Part shown: positions 36,475 to 47,300 of the stretch, piece by piece | Position numbering within the stretch: position 1 is the first letter of the stretch | Layout of the letters: every line of letters begins with the position of its first letter | NCBI GenBank assembly: GCA_047495785.1 | Contig: JBLDXI010000003.1 | Coordinates: 2,604,001-2,668,000, forward strand | Direction: 5' to 3' | Origin: Lepidodermella squamata | Lineage: Eukaryota > Gastrotricha | Length of the DNA stretch: 64,000 bases | Made by a program: the position numbers and the translations under genes | Notes under the pieces: model-generated | What the model saw: only the letters and a program-made list of their open reading frames with translations | Database searches by the model: none | What the model was told of the DNA's origin: nothing

Positions 36475-38448
36475 TTATTTATTTGCTTGCTTCTGTTGCT
36501 TTTTCGCGTTTTTCCTCGCGCTTTTGAGCTGGGCACGTTTCGACATTTTCTCTGCCTCCTTCGCGGCTTTTTTAGCCGCCAACGTGGTTTGAACCTCTTC
36601 CAACTTCTTTTTCAGCAGTTTACCTTCAGCGTCGATTGGTTCAATAATAGCACCTTTTTGCGTTTCAACACGAGGCTTGATCAACTCGCGTCTGCTCATT
36701 TCAGGCACCCACTCGCGCCCAATAGGCTGTCGCACGCTTCGTTCGAAAGCTCGCGCCGATGTGAAAGGGAAAGGCACAGTTTTCGGCTGGTGTTTAACCA
36801 CGCCTTCACTCGCTTTTTCCGGAAGTTCTTTGATGATAACATGGGGAGTCTTCGCATCCTTTCGGACGACTTTCGGTCCTCGAATAACAAATTTTCGCTT
36901 TCGTCGGGGTTGAACTCCCGGACCAGCCCAGTCACCCCAGCCAGGCAGAGATAGATCGATATCTTTCGGCTGCTCCTTATTCGCCAATTTCTCCTTTTCT
37001 GACATAAATTCAGCGACAACATCGTCCTCCGCAAAAGCAGCTGCGACGTCGATCCGTTGATTATCGGAATGAGGAGTCTCGGATATTAATGCGGGTGTTA
37101 AAATAGGTTCGACTCGGCTACTAGTAGCACCAATAGCCTCACTGATAGTCTTTGGAGGCTGCACTGTTTTTTGAGCAGATTTCGACTTTTTCTCAGAATG
37201 ATCGACAATGACTTTAACTTGGCCACCGTGAAATTCCGCATTATCACGTTGCATACTTTCTTCAGCAGAAACTTGCAATTTTTTCAACTTGGCGTAATGA
37301 GCACCTTTATCCTCCGGAGCAGTTTCAACTTCGGCTTCATCTTTTGATTTTTCTGCAGTTGAAGTTGAATAAAACCAAGGATTTTTCTGAGCCAGTTGCA
37401 TTGGTTCAGCAGACTTGGCTACGTTAGTGTCTTCCTCCTCCGAAGATCCACTTTCCTCCTCAGCCTCCTTTCTATTAGCGGTTGCATCTTCGAATGTAAC
37501 ACGCTTTTCAGTTAAACTACGGCTGATTGCAGTCATGTTTTCTACAGCCTGTCGTGCTGATGAGTCAAACCGAGCGATAAGCTTTTGTTTCTCAGCAAAT
37601 TTCGAGCCACCACGATGGCGCAATGATGCACGCTCCTCGATTCGCTTGCGCTCCAAGTCGGCAAGCTTATCAGCCAGAATTTCCGCTGCATCTTCAGGCG
37701 AGGCATTTTCTTCCGCTTTCTTTTGAATAGCTTGCTTCTCGCGACGTAAAACCTGGCGATATCGTCGGCTTTTGATCTTATTTTGATGTTTCTTCTTTTG
37801 AGCTTCGTAGGCGATTTTCATTCGTTGCTTTATAAGTTCGGCACGACGGTGCCTGATTTCTTCCAACGCCCGCTTCCGCATTTGATTTTCTTCGGAACGA
37901 CTTTTCGGATCTTTGAATTGCTTGAGATCTCGGCCATCGTTGAGCAGACGCATAACTTCATCTTCGAAGTCAGTTGCTGGCGTAAAATCCGCGGCATACT
38001 CTTGCAGAGATTGTCCACGTAAGCTAGGTTTCTCCAATGGGAAATGTAAATGAGGAGCAACGCGATTCTCCCAAACGATATTATCCCACTTTTTAACTTC
38101 GTCCTTAACTTTATCGTAAGAAACGATGCGAGATTGCTTTTCCTCTTCAGGCTTCAGCAGAACAGGTTCCAAGACGCCAGCTGGTTCCTTTCTCTTGTTT
38201 TCAATACGTTTGAGAGCTTTCTTAAGGCCAAGCTTATTTGCGTTGCCGGCCAATTCATCAAGTGACAAGCGGCCGCTAGACGATGGAAGACCAAACTCAG
38301 ATAACTGCGCGGCAGCCTCGCCACGCTGGTGCTTGTATTTGGCTTTTGAAGAGCTACCCAGTGACTGAACATCAGCTATAAGCTTTCGGTGCTTATACGG
38401 TTCGATCATCTCTTCTTCCTCCATATCATCGAAGTCTGCCGAATCCAT
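36475..38448 (-). CDS. UTP14: UTP14, U3 snoRNA-associated small-subunit processome protein
   Basis: Single exon, 657 residues from ATG 38448 (the frame extends 21 bases upstream without ATG). Known role: nucleolar component of the SSU processome that activates the Dhr1/DHX37 helicase during 18S rRNA maturation. Evidence: acidic N-terminus; KVKDEVKKWDNIVWENR and PLEKPS followed by a charged helical core with many RK/EE runs; and the conserved C-terminal region LPGWGDWAGPG, RKRKFVIRGP, RKDAKTPHVIIKE, VPFPFTSARAFERS, PIGREWVPE and KPRV...KGAIIEPID, in the order seen in UTP14A/UTP14. The end is lysine-rich, as expected for a nucleolar protein. It is divergent from TMEM186 across about 400 bases and lies directly upstream of the acetyl-CoA synthetase on the same strand. 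Confidence 0.93.
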   Translation of the reverse strand: MDSADFDDMEEEEMIEPYKHRKLIADVQSLGSSSKAKYKHQRGEAAAQLSEFGLPSSSGRLSLDELAGNANKLGLKKALKRIENKRKEPAGVLEPVLLKPEEEKQSRIVSYDKVKDEVKKWDNIVWENRVAPHLHFPLEKPSLRGQSLQEYAADFTPATDFEDEVMRLLNDGRDLKQFKDPKSRSEENQMRKRALEEIRHRRAELIKQRMKIAYEAQKKKHQNKIKSRRYRQVLRREKQAIQKKAEENASPEDAAEILADKLADLERKRIEERASLRHRGGSKFAEKQKLIARFDSSARQAVENMTAISRSLTEKRVTFEDATANRKEAEEESGSSEEEDTNVAKSAEPMQLAQKNPWFYSTSTAEKSKDEAEVETAPEDKGAHYAKLKKLQVSAEESMQRDNAEFHGGQVKVIVDHSEKKSKSAQKTVQPPKTISEAIGATSSRVEPILTPALISETPHSDNQRIDVAAAFAEDDVVAEFMSEKEKLANKEQPKDIDLSLPGWGDWAGPGVQPRRKRKFVIRGPKVVRKDAKTPHVIIKELPEKASEGVVKHQPKTVPFPFTSARAFERSVRQPIGREWVPEMSRRELIKPRVETQKGAIIEPIDAEGKLLKKKLEEVQTTLAAKKAAKEAEKMSKRAQLKSARKNAKKQQKQANK

Positions 38449-38846
38449 TTTCTCAATAATGAAATTCAATATCTATAAGTTGGAAATTACAGCTTATGCC
38501 TAGTATCGCACACCACAGAGAAAAATAAAAGCACAGGGAATCATAAAAAACAGGGCACCGGCTAATCTGCCAGCACAAGGGAACGTAGCATAATGACACA
38601 TAAACTCGCTGAATGCTGAATGCGATTGGCCGGTGGGGCACCGTAATCTGGAGACTGTCACGTGACCAAAATGTTAAAATATCCCAATTTATTAAACATA
38701 AATTTTATCATTATTCTGCACTAAAATCAAATATTAATGTGTAGGACGAATGGCAGAAACGTGCATTTACCCGGGAAAATTGATCGATTCAAATCGGCCC
38801 CGTCTACATCAGAGAAGTAGAAGTTATCGCAAGTCGTTGATCTCGC
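38449..38846. promoter_or_regulatory. Bidirectional promoter region of UTP14 and TMEM186
   Basis: The 398-base gap separates divergent starts. It contains an inverted CCAAT box (GATTGG at 38624-38629) and a perfect palindromic E-box GTCACGTGAC at 38657-38666. E-boxes of this type control ribosome-biogenesis genes through Myc/Max in other animals; here the regulator is inferred. Confidence 0.55.
38657..38666. promoter_or_regulatory. Palindromic E-box GTCACGTGAC
   Basis: Perfect 10-base palindrome 209 bases upstream of the UTP14 ATG and 181 bases upstream of TMEM186. It is one of only two copies noticed in the window. Confidence 0.5.
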
Positions 38847-39425
38847 ATGAATCCCTCACGCTGCTTGTTCCAATATCGTTCCTTGCTAAAATGCAAGCGA
38901 GTTATTCAGCCTTTAGCCCTCTGTTCTACTAAAGCTAAAGTAGCGGACGAGGAGTGGATTCGTGTGTACCGTTTTCCATTTATCGTTCCTCTAAGAGGAT
39001 TCTCCAGATTTAAAATATGGCAGACAGTTGGTTCCATTGGCTTGTGTCCGTTTGTTGTCAATGCCTATTACGCTGGCCAGATAACCGGAGATTTTGCTGC
39101 GGGATCTCTTCTAGGTGCAACCTTGGCGACTGGAACTCTTTACGCAGTCTCTTACTTCTCACGTAACCTTGTCGGGATCGTTTCGGTGAATTCAAAAGAT
39201 CCTTCTCAGCTAAGAATCGGCAGACTTACATTTTGGGGCCGCAGGGTTAATGATATTGTTGATCGAAAAGATATTGTTCCGCTTGGTGATGTCGGCGAAA
39301 ACCCGCGTGATGTTTGGTGGCGCATTCATCGTTACAGCGAGCCGAAAACATCCTATCTTCTAACATTGAAGTTTGGAGGTGTTGATCGACCTGATTTATT
39401 CCGAGAAATATTTGGTGCCAAATAG
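38847..39425 (+). CDS. TMEM186: TMEM186-like mitochondrial inner-membrane protein
   Basis: Single exon, 192 residues from ATG 38847. The N-terminal 30 or so residues are rich in Arg, Leu and Ser without acids, consistent with a mitochondrial presequence. EWIRVYRFPFIVPLRGFSRFK precedes a first membrane segment (WQTVGSIGLCPFVVNAYY), a second follows (AGSLLGATLATGTLYAVSYF), and the family signature LRIGRLTFWGRR with DIVPLGD comes after. TMEM186 belongs to the complex I intermediate assembly (MCIA) module in mammals. The 3' neighbour NUP107 starts 95 bases after this stop on the same strand, which suggests co-transcription. Confidence 0.8.
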   Translation: MNPSRCLFQYRSLLKCKRVIQPLALCSTKAKVADEEWIRVYRFPFIVPLRGFSRFKIWQTVGSIGLCPFVVNAYYAGQITGDFAAGSLLGATLATGTLYAVSYFSRNLVGIVSVNSKDPSQLRIGRLTFWGRRVNDIVDRKDIVPLGDVGENPRDVWWRIHRYSEPKTSYLLTLKFGGVDRPDLFREIFGAK

Positions 39426-39520
39426 CTTTTTATGAACAATATTTATTTTGTAATGTAAAAGAGTGATGTCTAAGTTGGTTGCTTCAATGCGTTTCATTTA
39501 GGATTTCAACATTTATAAAA

Positions 39521-42500
39521 ATGCTGGCAAAATCGGCTCTTTCTCGGAGTTTTTATGAAATTGTTCGCGAGAAAACAGTTGATACTCAGGCAGTGACCAT
39601 CCCTCAGGAATTTTGCTCCGCTCTGAGCTATCTTTGCTCGGATAGCAACTTGAAAGCTAGCGAGGGTCAAGCTTTGCTATTGGAATGCTCGACATGGAGG
39701 TTCGTTAGCATAAATCATCATTGATTTCAATTTATTTCTTTGCTGTCATTGCAGGTTGATCAGTCTGTTGCAAGAAGATATTATGGAGAGCGGCATGATG
39801 ATGGATGAAGCGAGCGATGATTCACCTGTCAAATGTGATGCTGATCTGATTCGTGATTTATTCACTCGTTCTCCCGAACTTCGCCATCTCCAAGTTATCG
39901 TTGATTGGCTGCAAGAGTCAGCTGGCGAACTCGCCCAACAACTCCACCACGCCTGTGAAGTTCGCTGGCCCAACCCCACCGATTTCTGGGCTTCGCTCAA
40001 CGATGAAACCTACGGTGAAAAGGTGAAAAAGAGCAATAACTTGCAGATTGATTCCATTTTCGATGACTGCAACTCGTTATCACCAGTCTTAGCTGAGGAT
40101 ATCGATTTACTATACAAGGCTGTTTTCCATTTACTGCGAGCTGGTGAATTTTCAAGGGCGCAAGATCTGTGCAGTAAGGTCGGTCACAACTGGCTTGCAG
40201 CTGCTATTGGCGGTCATCAATTTTTCGAAGACTGCCCCTACGAAAAATTGACTTCAAAAGCCAACGTCGGCAATAGGCATCGATTACTTTGGCAATCAGT
40301 CGCCTGGTCTTGGCTTCAAAACGCGTCGGGTAATCCTGAAAAAGGAAATATGTACGAAAGGGCTGTGTTTGGTATTTTGTGTGGACGACTCGAATCAGTG
40401 CTGCCAGTTGCTAGAACTTGGCACGATCGAGTCTGGGCGTGCGTTACGACTTACATTAACATCAAAACGACGAAAGAGTTGCTTGGAAAATCGCAAGATA
40501 ACACTGAATGCTTTCTACCAGTGACTTATTTCGATCAGCTGAAAGACCTGAGCTCAGTCTTCCGAGTTGCTGATGACTATGACAAACGCCATTCAGCGAA
40601 TAGCCCACTATTCGAGCGGGTTCAAAAATGTTTAATCGAGCATGGGTTAGATAATTTCGGTGAATTGCTAGCTCTATTCATGGAAGTCGCATCAAATTTG
40701 AGCGGAGAAATGCCGACGAATTACTCGTTTGACGACCTTCGATTCTGCATTCATATGCTTCAGTGGTTGAAGGTCCTCGGCATTGCCCCTGCCTCTGATC
40801 GTAGTCTAGTTTCTATTTACATGAAATACATTTCAGCGCTATCTTCTTCCCCCGAGAATGTGGATTTAGCCGCGTTTTACACGTCTCAAATGCCAAAACC
40901 GGTCGAGTTGGACGTATTTGTGAATTACCTCGACCTGAGCCTGCAAAAATCTGTCGCGAAAAATGACGAAGATTTGTTCGTGAAACGAGCCCTTCTCGAG
41001 GCTAGAGCTGTCGGGTTATCGGTCGGGAAAATTCTGGATGAGCTCATCCGGATTCGTTTGTCGAGAAGCCAAACCAGTGATACAACGATAATTCACAGTT
41101 TGACCTGGTATTACCTCCTGGAACCGGTTTTGTCGAACTCCGACGGGGTTATGATCGATTTCCTGCGATATTCCCTGCTTTTGATGAGAAATTACCTGTT
41201 AGACGGGAAGAGTGAATTAGCTCGTACCGTTTTTCGTAACATTAAGGCGGATACTGTTACAATTATTGCCGCTCCCACTCTTCGAGCTAGTTTGAGCCCT
41301 GAGGATCGGTTAACTAGTCCAAATGCTTGTTTAGTTCGTGAGTATTTGAGCTATAAAGCGCTGTTTTTGGCCATGGATCGCTTAAGCGATTGGAATGCGA
41401 CTTTCACGGCGTATGCGCAGAGTTCGTCGGCTAAACAACAGAAAGATACGTTGGAATGGCGAGATTTGGAACGGGCGACGGATGAACTGGTTCAGTCAAC
41501 TTACAACGTGCTGTTATTTGCCGGCCCTGGTTGGCTGGTTGACGAGGCGAATGCAAATGACGGCTCGAAGGACTCCTCTAATTCAGCCAATCGGCGCGAT
41601 CAACTGGGTAAGCATTAACCTTATGTACTACTTTTCCAAAATACGAGATTGAAAAATTTGACTATTTCGTAAAAAATGATTTGAAAATCCGGTAAAGGAC
41701 TAAATACCGTACGGGAGAAAACTGGCCCATGCTGTAAAGCGATAAGTGTTAGCATTATGCATTCTAACAACATTCCGAACGGACGCGTTGCTGAGATGAA
41801 AAATTGCCCAAGCAACAATTAATGAATCGATCACAAGTTCTCTCGGAAATGCTTGTCATTTATGACATTAAAATCGCGAAGAGATAGGCCATTTTCTATA
41901 TATTCAAAGGGATTTTTCGCTCATAAACATATACCTACATTACAACATGGGGTTACAAAGCACATCAATGTATTTCGTTTAGTTCAGACTTCGCTATCCA
42001 AGGGGTACGATTGTAACCACGAGAGTAGATTTCCGCATATGTTGAAACTCTTAAGAGGACTTGTTAGCTGGTAAAGAGTCATGGAATCGAAGGCTGGCGC
42101 AAGATGCAGGTAAATTATATCCATGGGTATGTTATCGTCCAGGTAGAACGCTATATCCAGAGAAAGTGTACAAGGTGGGAAGTGGACATTTCGATACTTC
42201 TGGCAGCTGGGCATTGAACACATTTAAATACCGCAAACAGTGTAGCACGTGTAACGGTATTTTGTAACGTGGGAAAAATTAGCATCCATGATGATGATAT
42301 TACGAGAAACATCCTTCAATAGATCTTTCTGCCATTTCGTCTGAACAACAAGGCGGAAGGGCTCTTTTTTGCATTGATGAGCTACCATTTTAGGATAATT
42401 CTCAACAAACATAGCTAAATCCTAAATACGATATTGAAAATTTTGCGAAATTCGAGCTATTTCGTAAAAAGTGGTAAAGGACTAAATACGTGTAAAGCAG

Positions 42501-44322
42501 GTGTTAGCGTTACGAGAATATTTCGAGCGTTGCTGGGATGAAAAAAGCCCAATCAAAAATGGTACTCTCGCGAAAAGTTTTGTTACTTACGAAAGTAAAA
42601 TCGCTACGAGATCGGTCAATTTTCGGACATGAACGTATACAACATGCAATGTAAGATACAAATTGAGAGATACCTATGATATAATCACGTTTTAAAAAGG
42701 CGAGACTCCGATATTAAATTGTTTGTTAGACCAATTTCCGTTCTACGGGATTTAAACCCGAAAAACCAGCAGAATGCTGCGTGATGAGAAGTGAATCGCA
42801 GCCTTTTTCCATGAGAATGGAAAACAGCTGCCAGTAAACCAGCCGTTTAGTTGGACTTTTGACTGTGTAATCAAGGCCGCCATCAACCGTAAAGAATAGC
42901 GCTGGGGTGAATTTAAACCGACCTGGGATAAAAGACGTGCCGAAGCAAATCGCTGCAATAATCTGAGCAATTGCAATCGCTGATCACCGTCGAGTGATTT
43001 ATGATGATAGGGATAAGTTTCAGAGGCTACAAACTGCCGAGCAATAATCAAGTGACGGCAGTTCGCAGAACTTGAGCTTTGTAAGCTAGTATTTTCATGC
43101 GATTGCTAAATAGTCTTCATTTTCGTCACATAGTTGGACAATTTCGACTAGCGATCGCATCTTGCTAACCATCCCTAGCACATAAGCATCCGTAGTAGAA
43201 ACAGGTAGGAGAAGTCGATTCCTGCACGGCCTTGAGGAGCATTTGTACTGGTAGAGTTGTTCGATCGACGGGCGATCTGCGTCACCCGCCGTTTTCCGCA
43301 TATCATCATCCCCTGCACCTTGGTGTTGAAGCGTGCAGTTTCCCGAACGGACTCCACGCTAATTAATTCTGGTCGAATAAGACTTCCGCTTCGACAGCGG
43401 CCAAGTTGTTTGCCCGCAGCTGCTGGCTGATGTGGGAAAAACTATATGAGAGACTCTCGCCCCCATCCAGGAGAGTTCGACAAGGTGAACGCTGCGCGTG
43501 GCCTTTCTTCTTCTCTCCTGGGTGCTGCACACGGCGTAAGGACTCGAACCACCCCTGCGACATCCCCTCCACGTCGTTGTAGGGGACGGTGCTTCCCCCT
43601 CACCCCAATGATGATGAAATTTTGAAATTACATAATCAGGTAACGATTGAATTGCAAGAACGAAAACATGAAGGTGGGGGAATAAAACTGAATCGACAAA
43701 GTTTAGGTCAGTATCTTTCACTCATGCTTTATTTACTTCATCTTCTTCTTCAATGGCTCTCAAGAGAATAACTGTTATCTCCTCACCACGATTTGTGGCT
43801 CGTCAATTTGAGGCTCTGAGACCGAATTCTGATCCAGTTTGCTTCCTTTAGTCTTCTTAGCAGCCTTGAATTTGATGTGGACTAACTGAGCCTGCACTTT
43901 GAAGTTACCCGGTCTGTTTTGGCTTTCCTGCTCAATGGCTTGCGCCAACGTAACAGCCGGGTAACGTACGTCGGCATTATTCATTTGTATTTGGAGAAAT
44001 GGCTGAACATTTTAAAATCCACCGTTATTTTAAAGAAAAATTGATAGATTTTGATTTTATTCATGACTAATTTTGGTTGATTTTTCAACTTTTTTAACGA
44101 TTTTTTCCCAATTTTTTAGATCGACTCCGTCGACATTTCATCCCTGAAATGACTCTATCACTGTCACTCTGTCTGGCCCGTCTTGGCCAGTCGCGCCGCT
44201 CCGACCGCGTGCAGCTGGTCGACGCGCTTATGTCGTCTCACCCGCGCAACCTCGCCGCCCTATTCACCACGCAACAGCTGACAGTCGTCGCCTGTTCTGC
44301 CAGCTGCATTCTCGCCGAATAA
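39521..44322 (+). CDS. NUP107: Nuclear pore complex protein Nup107
   Basis: Exons 39521-39699, 39755-41607 and 44120-44322 are in phase and give 744 residues. Nup107 (yeast Nup84) is a helical scaffold subunit of the Y-complex on both faces of the nuclear pore. The frame shows the family's TWRLISLLQED segment across the first junction, the helical AGEFSRAQDLCSKVGHNWLAA repeat, LLWQSVAWSWLQN, YERAVFGILCGRLESVLPV and TWHDRVWACV. The C-terminal exon has HFIPEMTLSLSLCLARLGQ, where partner Nup133 binds in other species. It is shorter than human Nup107 (925), mainly at the disordered N-terminus. The final exon is separated by a 2.5-kb intron, while the first intron is 55 bases. ATG 39521 is chosen because the longer frame lacks ATG; an AG lies 20 bases upstream. 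Confidence 0.9.
41641..42650 (+). repeat. Old direct duplication in the second NUP107 intron
   Basis: Two diverged copies, about 41641-41940 and 42426-42650, share collinear blocks: TATTTCGTAAAAA (41663; 42458), GGTAAAGGACTAAATAC (41691; 42473), GCGTTGCTG-GATGAAAAA (41785; 42527) and a TAAAATCGC...GAGAT...CATTTTC block. The offset shrinks from 795 to 742, so small indels have accumulated. Neither copy has a coding frame. Confidence 0.75.
42752..43721 (-). other. Exon-like GC-richer block antisense in the NUP107 intron
   Basis: Several minus-strand stretches look protein-like in different frames: 43572-43363 (QGWFESLRRVQHP and SQQLRANNLAAVEAEVLFDQ), 43301-43095 (PSIEQLYQYKC, TTDAYVLGMVSKMRSLVEIV) and about 43108-42752 (CRHLIIARQFVASETYPYHH, then RLQLLRLLQRFASARL). 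A TTTAG just upstream of the last could be a splice acceptor. They may be exons of a nested gene, or a decayed processed copy of one. No family was recognised and no single gene model could be closed. Confidence 0.3.
43775..43984 (-). CDS. Possible nested small protein in the NUP107 intron
   Basis: ATG at 43984 opens 69 codons on the strand opposite NUP107, from MNNADVRYPAVTLAQAIEQ to a basic C-terminus (KFKAAKKTKG, then QIVVRR). Composition is protein-like and GC content exceeds the flanking intron. It may be the first exon of the antisense block just downstream (42752-43721) or a stand-alone small gene. Family unknown. Confidence 0.35.
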   Translation of the reverse strand: MNNADVRYPAVTLAQAIEQESQNRPGNFKVQAQLVHIKFKAAKKTKGSKLDQNSVSEPQIDEPQIVVRR

Positions 44323-47300
44323 AACTGTTTTTTCCAAAAAAAATTATTGAATAAAAGTTTTGCATTGAAAACCAGTAATTATCGTGTTATCGTGCTGGTT
44401 TTGTGCGCTCATCTTCATCATCGTTTTTTGTTTTTTTATTATGTGATCAAGACAAAGCATACAACGCAAAGTAATTGAAAAATAAAGCGGCGTTGATAAT
44501 ACTGGAATTACATGTGTTTAATGAAACGTTGTGTTTCAAAAAGGTGGACATGACGGCTGCGAAAAACAAATAGTTGTCAGCAACAAAAGCGAGAGATGTA
44601 GTTTTTAACACGGCTAAGCGGCGGCGACAAATTGCGCCTGCTGTGTAGGTATTATTCGCTCTAATTGCCGGTTATTTCCCAGGTATATTATATTTTGCAT
44701 ATTTGCACACACGTGCGCGCAGAAAATAACTGCGCGACATCACATGTCTCGTTTTCATCATCGTCGTCGTCATTATTATCGAGCCTCAGCTCTTGAGAGG
44801 CGCCCGTTTCATTATTTTACCAAGCGATGTTAACAACAACAAAAATGGCCAGTAGGGCCGTTATTAGCGCGCTATTAAAAATTTTGCCTTCGTCGTCATC
44901 TGATGCCGATGTCAATAGGACAACGGGCTGGTAATGGGCTCGGCAGCCGGTAAAAATGATGAATTTATACGTTTCGCCTCGAACCCATTATTTTTCTTTT
45001 GTTTGTCCGTTTTTGTCTGCGCGCATAAAAATGAAAACAAACAAAACAACAACGCGTAATTGCTATTTATTATTTCAAGACATATCTTGCCCCATCTTAA
45101 TGTCCCATCATCCTTTGAGACCGATAAATAATTGTATGAGTCAATGGCCACGCGGTATCCATAGTATAAATAACGATGATAGCAGTTTTGTATAGCATTA
45201 TAGAAGCGATTTCTGCTCTCTTGTGGGCTTAAAATTCGAAAACTTTGTACTTGAAGCTTCGCTAATTGCGCGCTGGACCCCAATTTACATAATTGCCCAC
45301 TCGTGCTTGCCGGTTTCATGCGCTGATTATCGATATGTCACTTGGGAACGGCGAGTGGCGACAATTTTTTGGCGTGCCGCCGGTGCATATCGGCGCCCGG
45401 CTCATCCGCCGCTTTGCTACTTACTTGCTGTCATAGCGCGGGCCTCCAGATGATATAAATTTTCGATTTTTAAACGATGGCAAATTTGCAATCATCAAAC
45501 GGCCAGTTACACGCGTCAACAATTTTTTTTCTATTTTTCGCATCAAGTGACCATGATGATGGGGTCGTTAATAACGCCCTGCGGCGCCGCACTGGCACCG
45601 ATGTGTGTGTTTGCGGCCAATGCTCCCAGCATTTTGTCGCTGTGTTTTTCGAAATCATTCGCCTGTAAACTGATAAAATTTCGATAAACATCATGATTTT
45701 GTATCGCCACATCGCAGTGACCATCGCAGCTAATCACAACATTCATTATTTGGACATTACGAATCGCTTGAGCTGGTTTTGACCGCACGTTAATACAATG
45801 CTGAATGTCCCTAATTTACTCGCTTTCATTATTTAGACACCTCTACATTTCGACGAGATTTTATATAATAGGTACCTATTTATGGAATATACTGAATTCA
45901 GTAGATTGCTTATTAGATTGACCGAATAAAGGTAGCTACTCATATTTTTTTGTTTTTTTATTCGAAATTGAGTCCATTCACTATGTTGGATTGTAAGGCC
46001 CTTTAACTAGCTAGGCTTATTTTATTCGAATGATGCACTGTTATTTATACCTTTGGTCACCAGGTTAATCAAAGCATTTTTTAAAAGAACGAATTTACTT
46101 TTTTAAGGAGGCCTTTTCTACTTCGATAACATACCCTAATTGTGGGACTTTTATGAATAATTTAGAGCCAAGCACTTGAATCGCGACTTTAAATTACCCG
46201 AACAGGTTTCCCTGGCTGTTCAATTCGGGAAATTTAGGTGCATATGAAAATATTTAACCTTGAATCCAAAACTTTCTCAACCCTAATAAACCTAACCCCA
46301 AACTCGATTCCATCAGTAAATTCGATACGTTAATCACAAATTGTATCATGGGATATAATTCCCATTATTTTTTAAATTCCTCCTTAATTATAAAATTTTT
46401 GTATGAGTTTCCTCTTTGGTTAATCTCATCACGTCAAGGACAGTATTGCAGTAAAAGCGAATGAAGTATTTTTCCTACAATTGAGCTCGTGGTTCCAAAT
46501 TGGTTCCTGGTGGTTCCTGAAGCAATTAAAATTACATTTGCCCTAAAATTCGTGAAAAATTTCGTCTGTCGCCCTTATTCCCAACTTTATCGTCCCAGAC
46601 GTCTGATAGGAACTTGACTCTAGGTAAAACCCGGCCGATATTGCTTATTTATTGCATCAAAGGTAGGTAGCATATAGGCGGTTTTTACTGCTACTTTGAT
46701 ATGCAAAAGGTGTTTATGATACGCCCGAGACGCAGCAGTGGCGTTACAAAGTGACCGCTGCAGCGACAGACAAGCTCTTGACGCGGCAATTACAATTTCC
46801 CATGTTAGAGCATCGGGCAGCGCGAGAACGAGCGGCGCCAAAAGCCACATTTTGACTGGCCAGACGTCGATGACCCTTGGCGCGCGGTGCGCTTTTTACG
46901 GCCACACGTCTCGCGCCTCCACCTTAATAAATGCGCAGGAATGTTTGCCCGAGACAACGTCATCGTCCTTGTTGTTATAATATATACATATTATCGCCAT
47001 TTAGTTGGATATTATACCCGCTAAAAGGTGTTGTGTAACCTAATAAAACAGATAACATCATAAATGACGGCGGCGCCTCGTGCAAAGGTGCATCGCGCGC
47101 GCGCGCGTCCTTCGAAGACAAATATAGCGGCTGCTATGAGACTTCCGCATCCGGCGGGGCAAACACTCTTCACCAATTTCGATCGTTCCTTATTACTTAC
47201 TACATTATATTTGTGTTGGCGCTTCAATGGGCGCCAATTTTAGCGCGCTGCCGACAATGTGCTCAGCAGCCTGTGTTACGATGAGCAAGTCTCATTGTGG

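Noticed and set aside
42741-42770. CGGG-TTTAAAT-CCCG hairpin resembling a tRNA T arm
   Set aside because: The conserved C of the T loop is absent and no acceptor stem partner lies about 60 bases upstream.
43541-43550. GGTTCGAGTC on the minus strand, like a tRNA B box
   Set aside because: The T-stem around it does not pair (GGTGG against CCTTA) and no matching acceptor or D arm is found.
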